From Fidelibacterota bacterium (lineage in GTDB: Bacteria; Pseudomonadota; Alphaproteobacteria; Rhodospirillales; Rhodospirillaceae): a DNA stretch of 36,790 bases. The notes beneath the pieces were generated by a model. That model was given only the letters and a program-made list of their open reading frames with translations. It ran no database searches and was not told the DNA's origin. Shown here piece after piece: positions 33,329-36,790 of the stretch. Location of the stretch: assembly GCA_947476895.1 (NCBI GenBank), contig CANJRX010000023.1, forward strand, positions 1-36,790. The letters are read 5' to 3'. The first letter of the stretch is position 1. Each line of letters begins with the position of its first letter. The translations under genes and the position numbers were made by a program.

Positions 33329-35089
33329 ATGGATTTTGCAGACCTCGGCTTATCGCCGGACACATTAAAAGCCGTCACGGACGCGGGTTACACCACCCCG
33401 ACGCCTATTCAGGCGCAGGCGATCCCCGTTGTGCTGATGGGCCGTGACGTTTTGGGCGTGGCCCAGACCGGCACCGGCAAGACCGCAGCCTTCACCGTGC
33501 CGATGATCGACATTCTGGCCGGCGGCCGCTCCAAAGCGCGTATGCCGCGCTCGCTGATCATTGCGCCCACCCGCGAGTTGGCAGCGCAGATCTCCGATAA
33601 CTTCATTAAGTACGGCAAGTACCAGACGCTCTCGATGGCGCTCCTCATCGGCGGTGAATCTTTCACCGACCAGGAGAAGGCCCTCGACCGCGGCGTGGAC
33701 GTTCTGATCGCCACACCGGGCCGCCTGCTCGACCTTTATGAGCGCGGACGCATCCTTCTGAACGACGCGAAGATTCTCGTCATCGACGAAGCCGACCGCA
33801 TGCTGGACATGGGCTTCATCCCCGACGTGGAACGCATTGTCAGCCTGTTGCCGAAGATGCGACAGACGCTGTTCTTCTCGGCCACCATGGACAAAGAAAT
33901 CCGCAAGCTGGCGGACAAGTTCCTGATGAACCCGAAAGAGATTGCGGTGACCGCATCGGCAACCGCAGCGACGACCATCGAGCAAGGTCTCGCCACTGTC
34001 CGCACCATGGATAAACGCGAAGCCCTGCGTCGCATTCTACGCGCCAAAGATGTTCACAACGCTTTCATCTTCTGTAATCGCAAAAAAGACGTCGATATTC
34101 TTTTCAAGTCGCTCGAGAGCCACGGCTTCAGCGCCGTCGCCCTGCACGGCGACATGCCGCAGTCCAAGCGCAACGACATGCTGGCCAAGTTCAAAGCGAA
34201 TGAAGCCGAGCTATTGGTGTGTTCTGACGTCGCGGCACGCGGCCTGGATATTTCCGACGTCAGCCACGTTCTCAATTTCGATGTGCCCGTGAATGCGGAA
34301 GATTACATCCACCGTATTGGCCGCACGGGTCGCGCCGGTAAAACCGGTCACGCCTATACGCTGGCCACGCCAGGTGATGCGCGCCTTTTGAGCGCCGTTG
34401 AAAAGATGCTCAAGCAAGCCATTCCGCCCCTCGTCATTCCTGAACTGGCCGACTTGATCGTGTCGCCGGATTCAGCGGATGAAGGCGACACTGGCCGCGG
34501 CCGGGGACGCAGCGCGCGTCCGCCGCGCGGTGGCGCCAAAGAAGCCGGCCGTGGACGCGGCCGCGAACGTGCGCCCCGCAAGAGCGCATCTGCTGATCAA
34601 GCCGTTGAAGTCGCCGAGACTCCTGTTTTAGAAGCGGCGCAGACCGAAGCCCCTGTGGTCATCGACACACCCGCACCGGCTTATGTAGAACCCGAAGTGG
34701 TTATGACCGCCCCGGAGCCGATGGCCGCAACGCCGGACGCCGAAGCTGTCAGCGAAGAGTACGCGCCCCGCGAACGCAAAGAACGTCCGCGCAAAGACAA
34801 AGACCGTGCGCGCCAAGATCGTAATAGCGACGCTCGCGGCGCCGAAGATCGCGCCCGCAAAACGCGCCGCAATCCGCATGGCATCGCCGAAATGGATATC
34901 GCCGACAACATCGTCGCCTTCGGTGGCTTCACACCCGCCTTCTTGCTGGTGGACCCTTACGGCGGCAAGGGCGCTCCGCCCATCACGGCGCTTGAAGACG
35001 AAACCTTCGACGAAGAACATGAGGAAAAGCGCACAGAGTCCGTGCCCGAGCCTCAGCAAGATCAGCCCAGCGCGGACAGCGCTAACTAG
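33329..35089 (+). CDS. DEAD-box RNA helicase, RhlE-like
   Basis: A 586-residue ATP-dependent RNA helicase. Motifs in order: Q motif with 'PTPIQAQAIP', Walker A AQTGTGKT (45-52), 'PTRELAAQI', DEAD (153-156), SAT, and in the second domain 'RGLDISDVSHV' and 'HRIGRTGRAGKTG'. After about residue 390 comes an Arg/Gly-rich stretch, an acidic and Pro-rich linker and a second basic block, giving an unstructured RNA-binding tail of about 190 residues. It should remodel structured RNA, for example in ribosome assembly or the degradosome. A single gene with its stop overlapping the next gene's stop by 4 bp. Confidence 0.94.
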   Translation: MDFADLGLSPDTLKAVTDAGYTTPTPIQAQAIPVVLMGRDVLGVAQTGTGKTAAFTVPMIDILAGGRSKARMPRSLIIAPTRELAAQISDNFIKYGKYQTLSMALLIGGESFTDQEKALDRGVDVLIATPGRLLDLYERGRILLNDAKILVIDEADRMLDMGFIPDVERIVSLLPKMRQTLFFSATMDKEIRKLADKFLMNPKEIAVTASATAATTIEQGLATVRTMDKREALRRILRAKDVHNAFIFCNRKKDVDILFKSLESHGFSAVALHGDMPQSKRNDMLAKFKANEAELLVCSDVAARGLDISDVSHVLNFDVPVNAEDYIHRIGRTGRAGKTGHAYTLATPGDARLLSAVEKMLKQAIPPLVIPELADLIVSPDSADEGDTGRGRGRSARPPRGGAKEAGRGRGRERAPRKSASADQAVEVAETPVLEAAQTEAPVVIDTPAPAYVEPEVVMTAPEPMAATPDAEAVSEEYAPRERKERPRKDKDRARQDRNSDARGAEDRARKTRRNPHGIAEMDIADNIVAFGGFTPAFLLVDPYGGKGAPPITALEDETFDEEHEEKRTESVPEPQQDQPSADSAN

Positions 35090-35505
35090 TTTAAAGCGGG
35101 CGGCTCTTCATCTTCCAACGACTGCGGATCAATGTTCACCGGGCCAGCTTGGTGATGAACGATGGCCCAGAGCTGTCCCACACGCACAAACACATTTGTC
35201 GCGGTAAGAAATTCAGCACTGTCTTTGTCGCCGGCGATTTGCTCGATACAGGTCACGACGGCGCATTCGCCGTAGATTGTGGCCCGTTCCGCACGGCAGG
35301 TGATGCGCGGTGCTTTTGCATTGCCGAGAATCGAGCGCCAACTCGCCATGACCTCGGCCCGGCCCACCAAAGGCTGCCATCCCGGATGCGTGCAGCTGAT
35401 GGATTTATCCTTGGCCCAGACCTTTTCCATGGCGGCGAGGTCGCGGCTGGCGAAGGCCGCGTAAAAGGCCTCGTTAGCAAACAGCACGGCATCCTGATCA
35501 GACAT
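35086..35505 (-). CDS. NTF2/SnoaL-like domain protein
   Basis: A 139-residue protein of the NTF2-like fold: 'FYAAFASRDLAAMEKVWAKD' opens, 'CTHPGWQPLVGRAEVMASWR' and 'FVRVGQLWAIVHHQAGPV' follow, as in SnoaL-like and DUF4440-like proteins. Some of these are enzymes and many only bind small molecules; no function can be assigned. It converges on the helicase. Confidence 0.85.
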   Translation of the reverse strand: MSDQDAVLFANEAFYAAFASRDLAAMEKVWAKDKSISCTHPGWQPLVGRAEVMASWRSILGNAKAPRITCRAERATIYGECAVVTCIEQIAGDKDSAEFLTATNVFVRVGQLWAIVHHQAGPVNIDPQSLEDEEPPALN

Positions 35506-35579
35506 GGGTGGCCACTACACTAAAATGCGTTAAACTTATGCGTATTCAAGCGAAGACAATTTAATCCATTGGAGTGCGG

Positions 35580-36284
35580 ATGGCCACGGTCGATGCCCTT
35601 AAAGGTCCCAAGCTTATGCCGGCGTCCGGCAAAGCCCCCTCGTCCGCCGTCGTGCTGCTGCATGGCTATGGCTCCAACGGTGACGATCTCATCGGCCTTG
35701 CGCCCTTCTTCGCCCGCGTGCTGCCCGATACCGTGTTTTATTCGCCCAATGCGCCGCAAGCGATCGAAGGCGGTTTCATGGGCGGCTATCAGTGGTTCAG
35801 CCTGGCCACCTATGACCCGGAGTTGATGCGCCGCGATGCCAAGCGCATGGAAGAAACCTTCCGCCTTTTCCGCCAGGGCGCTGCGGCGTCCACGGCGATT
35901 GTGAACACGTACATGGATCAGATCCTCGCCGCTCATGGGCTAGAGGACCGCAAACTGGCGCTGTTAGGTTTCTCGCAAGGCACCATGATGGCGCTGCATG
36001 TGGGCCTTCGGCGTACAAAACAGATCGGCGGCATTCTGGGGTATTCGGGCGCGTTGACCGGTACAGATGTTTTGGCGTCCGAGATCAAAAGCAAACCACC
36101 CGTAGCGTTGGTGCACGGTGATGCCGATGCCATCATTCCGCACGAAGCCTTAGCCGCCGCGGCAAAAGGTTTGGCGGATGTCGGAATCAAGGCCGAAACT
36201 CATACGGTGCGTGGATTACAGCACGGCATCGACGGCGATGCGGCGCAATTCGGCGCGACGTTCTTGCATAAGGCTATCGGTTAG
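35580..36284 (+). CDS. phospholipase/carboxylesterase family hydrolase
   Basis: A 234-residue protein of the Abhydrolase_2 group. The start is the ATG at 35580, 5 bp after TGGAG, rather than the GTG at 35574. Signs: 'VVLLHGYGSNGDDLIGLAPF' near the start, the nucleophile Ser132 in GFSQG, 'ALVHGDADAIIPHEAL' with the acidic residue and a C-terminal 'GLQHGID' with the catalytic His. Members hydrolyse carboxyl esters of small or medium chain length. It is transcribed alone and converges on the small membrane protein gene. Confidence 0.92.
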   Translation: MATVDALKGPKLMPASGKAPSSAVVLLHGYGSNGDDLIGLAPFFARVLPDTVFYSPNAPQAIEGGFMGGYQWFSLATYDPELMRRDAKRMEETFRLFRQGAAASTAIVNTYMDQILAAHGLEDRKLALLGFSQGTMMALHVGLRRTKQIGGILGYSGALTGTDVLASEIKSKPPVALVHGDADAIIPHEALAAAAKGLADVGIKAETHTVRGLQHGIDGDAAQFGATFLHKAIG

Positions 36285-36289
36285 CCGCG

Positions 36290-36604
36290 CTAGAGGTCTT
36301 CAACCTCTTCGTCGTCGTTAGCCTTCTTTTCTTTTCCGTCGCGATCTAATTTGCGGAAGGAACCGGGACTGTGACGTGCCCGCGCCGCCGAGGCGGCCTT
36401 CTGCTTTTTCTTTTCCTGCGCGCGCAGCCAGATCAAAACGTAGATCATGCCGAACCCTACCAAGGCCCAGGGAATAATCAGCGAGATGGCCATCTCATGA
36501 TCCATCTCGGCGCGAACCGAACTGCGACAGGTGGGAAGCTCGTTAGCGCAGGCTTCGCGTGCGCGCTGCTCACTGGGTGAAAAGAAGAAAAACGGGATGG
36601 TCAT
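36290..36604 (-). CDS. small membrane protein of unknown function, possibly cut by the IS
   Basis: From the ATG at 36604 it gives 104 residues: a Phe-rich start (MTIPFFFFSP), two Cys nine residues apart (EACANELPTC), one membrane helix (AISLIIPWALVGFGMIYVLI) and a highly charged tail ending in acidic residues. The frame is open upstream to the IS border at 36645, and there is no ribosome binding site before the ATG, so the true start may have been removed. I recognise no family. It may be a pseudogene. Confidence 0.45.
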   Translation of the reverse strand: MTIPFFFFSPSEQRAREACANELPTCRSSVRAEMDHEMAISLIIPWALVGFGMIYVLIWLRAQEKKKQKAASAARARHSPGSFRKLDRDGKEKKANDDEEVEDL

Positions 36605-36645
36605 GCCGTAGGGCTTGATGACCGCCGGCTGCGCGGCGCGCGCCG

Positions 36646-36790
36646 TGACCTGACGGCTTTTTTTGTACCGGTTGATTTGAGAGAATTGACCCCAACAGGA
36701 GGAGCTGAACATGGCGAGACGTGGATTAGGCGCGGAGCAGATTGTTTCCAAGTTAAGGCAGATCGAGGTGCTGATGGCGCAGGGCAAGTC
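36646..36790 (+). mobile_element. IS3-family insertion sequence, right copy, orfA-proximal end only
   Basis: The inverted, base-for-base copy of 1-144 (one base longer here). Starts TGACCTGACGG and continues through GGAGGAGCTGAAC into orfA. Both copies face with their orfA ends toward the window interior and their orfA genes read outward. Confidence 0.85.
36711..36790 (+). CDS. IS3-family transposase OrfA, N-terminal fragment
   Basis: The frame from the ATG at 36711 is MARRGLGAEQIVSKLRQIEV then LMAQGKS, identical to the fragment at 1-79. It is incomplete because the window ends. Confidence 0.8.
   Translation, partial: MARRGLGAEQIVSKLRQIEVLMAQGK

Noticed and set aside
1-36790. The whole window as a composite transposon carrying cargo
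   Set aside because: The interior is pyruvate kinase, transhydrogenase, L36 and other core genes in normal order types, with no resistance or integration genes; IS ends at both borders are better explained by assembly limits or independent insertions.
1-36790. tRNA, rRNA, CRISPR arrays, prophage or restriction genes
   Set aside because: I looked for regular repeat-spacer arrays, tRNA arms with TTCGA-type loops and phage or restriction motifs and saw none.

Overview
The window looks like an alphaproteobacterial chromosome segment. The supporting signs are a GapR-type (DUF2312) protein, a DUF1244 protein, a zinc-less 41-residue ribosomal protein L36, a proton-translocating transhydrogenase split into three genes, a DUF1800/DUF1501 pair and two exact GGAAC-N16-CGTT (EcfG-type) promoter matches. 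I cannot name the genus. Almost all genes are ordinary metabolic, transport, protease or RNA-handling genes, so this is core or near-core DNA rather than a cargo island.

Both ends are the same 144-145 bp end of an IS3-family insertion sequence in inverted orientation, each running into the first codons of orfA and out of the window. The left copy cuts off the 5' part of a GNAT acetyltransferase gene. The right copy abuts the upstream side of a small membrane-protein gene. The piece therefore lies between two inverted IS copies, which may simply be where an assembly broke.

Layout. 0.1-3.2 kb: truncated GNAT, Kup potassium transporter, nucleotidyltransferase-like protein. 3.3-8.1 kb: secreted M1 aminopeptidase, then a PAS-PAS hybrid histidine kinase behind an EcfG-type promoter. 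8.1-8.8 kb: a compact locus with a possible 50-residue ORF, a second EcfG-type promoter, an 18-bp interrupted hairpin whose loop carries a C-rich anti-Shine-Dalgarno motif, an 84-residue ORF and a strong terminator. 8.9-14 kb: tri-heme cytochrome c, tspO between two copies of a palindromic repeat, and pntAA-pntAB-pntB on the minus strand. 14.2-16.2 kb: two secreted proteins (DUF3108 and an unknown). 16.2-20.2 kb: minus-strand operon of oligoendopeptidase F, VOC protein, ABC1/UbiB-like kinase and VOC protein with overlapping stop/start codons. 20.3-23.3 kb: acyl-CoA ligase and MFS transporter. 23.5-24.6 kb: gapR, DUF1244 and a small secreted protein. 24.7-28.1 kb: EamA transporter, pyruvate kinase, GNAT, a third palindromic repeat and rpmJ. 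28.2-32 kb: a secreted FKBP isomerase with an elaborate leader, then DUF1800 and DUF1501. 32-36.6 kb: TerB-like protein, two alpha/beta hydrolases, a DEAD-box helicase, an NTF2-like protein and the small membrane protein.

The most interesting part is 6.0-8.8 kb. A sensor kinase and a small-ORF/structured-RNA locus each carry an exact general-stress promoter match, and the hairpin resembles the stress-induced 'cuckoo' (CcsR-type) RNAs of alphaproteobacteria. The second point of interest is the FKBP leader, where two strong stems share sequence and exclude each other directly before the ribosome binding site.
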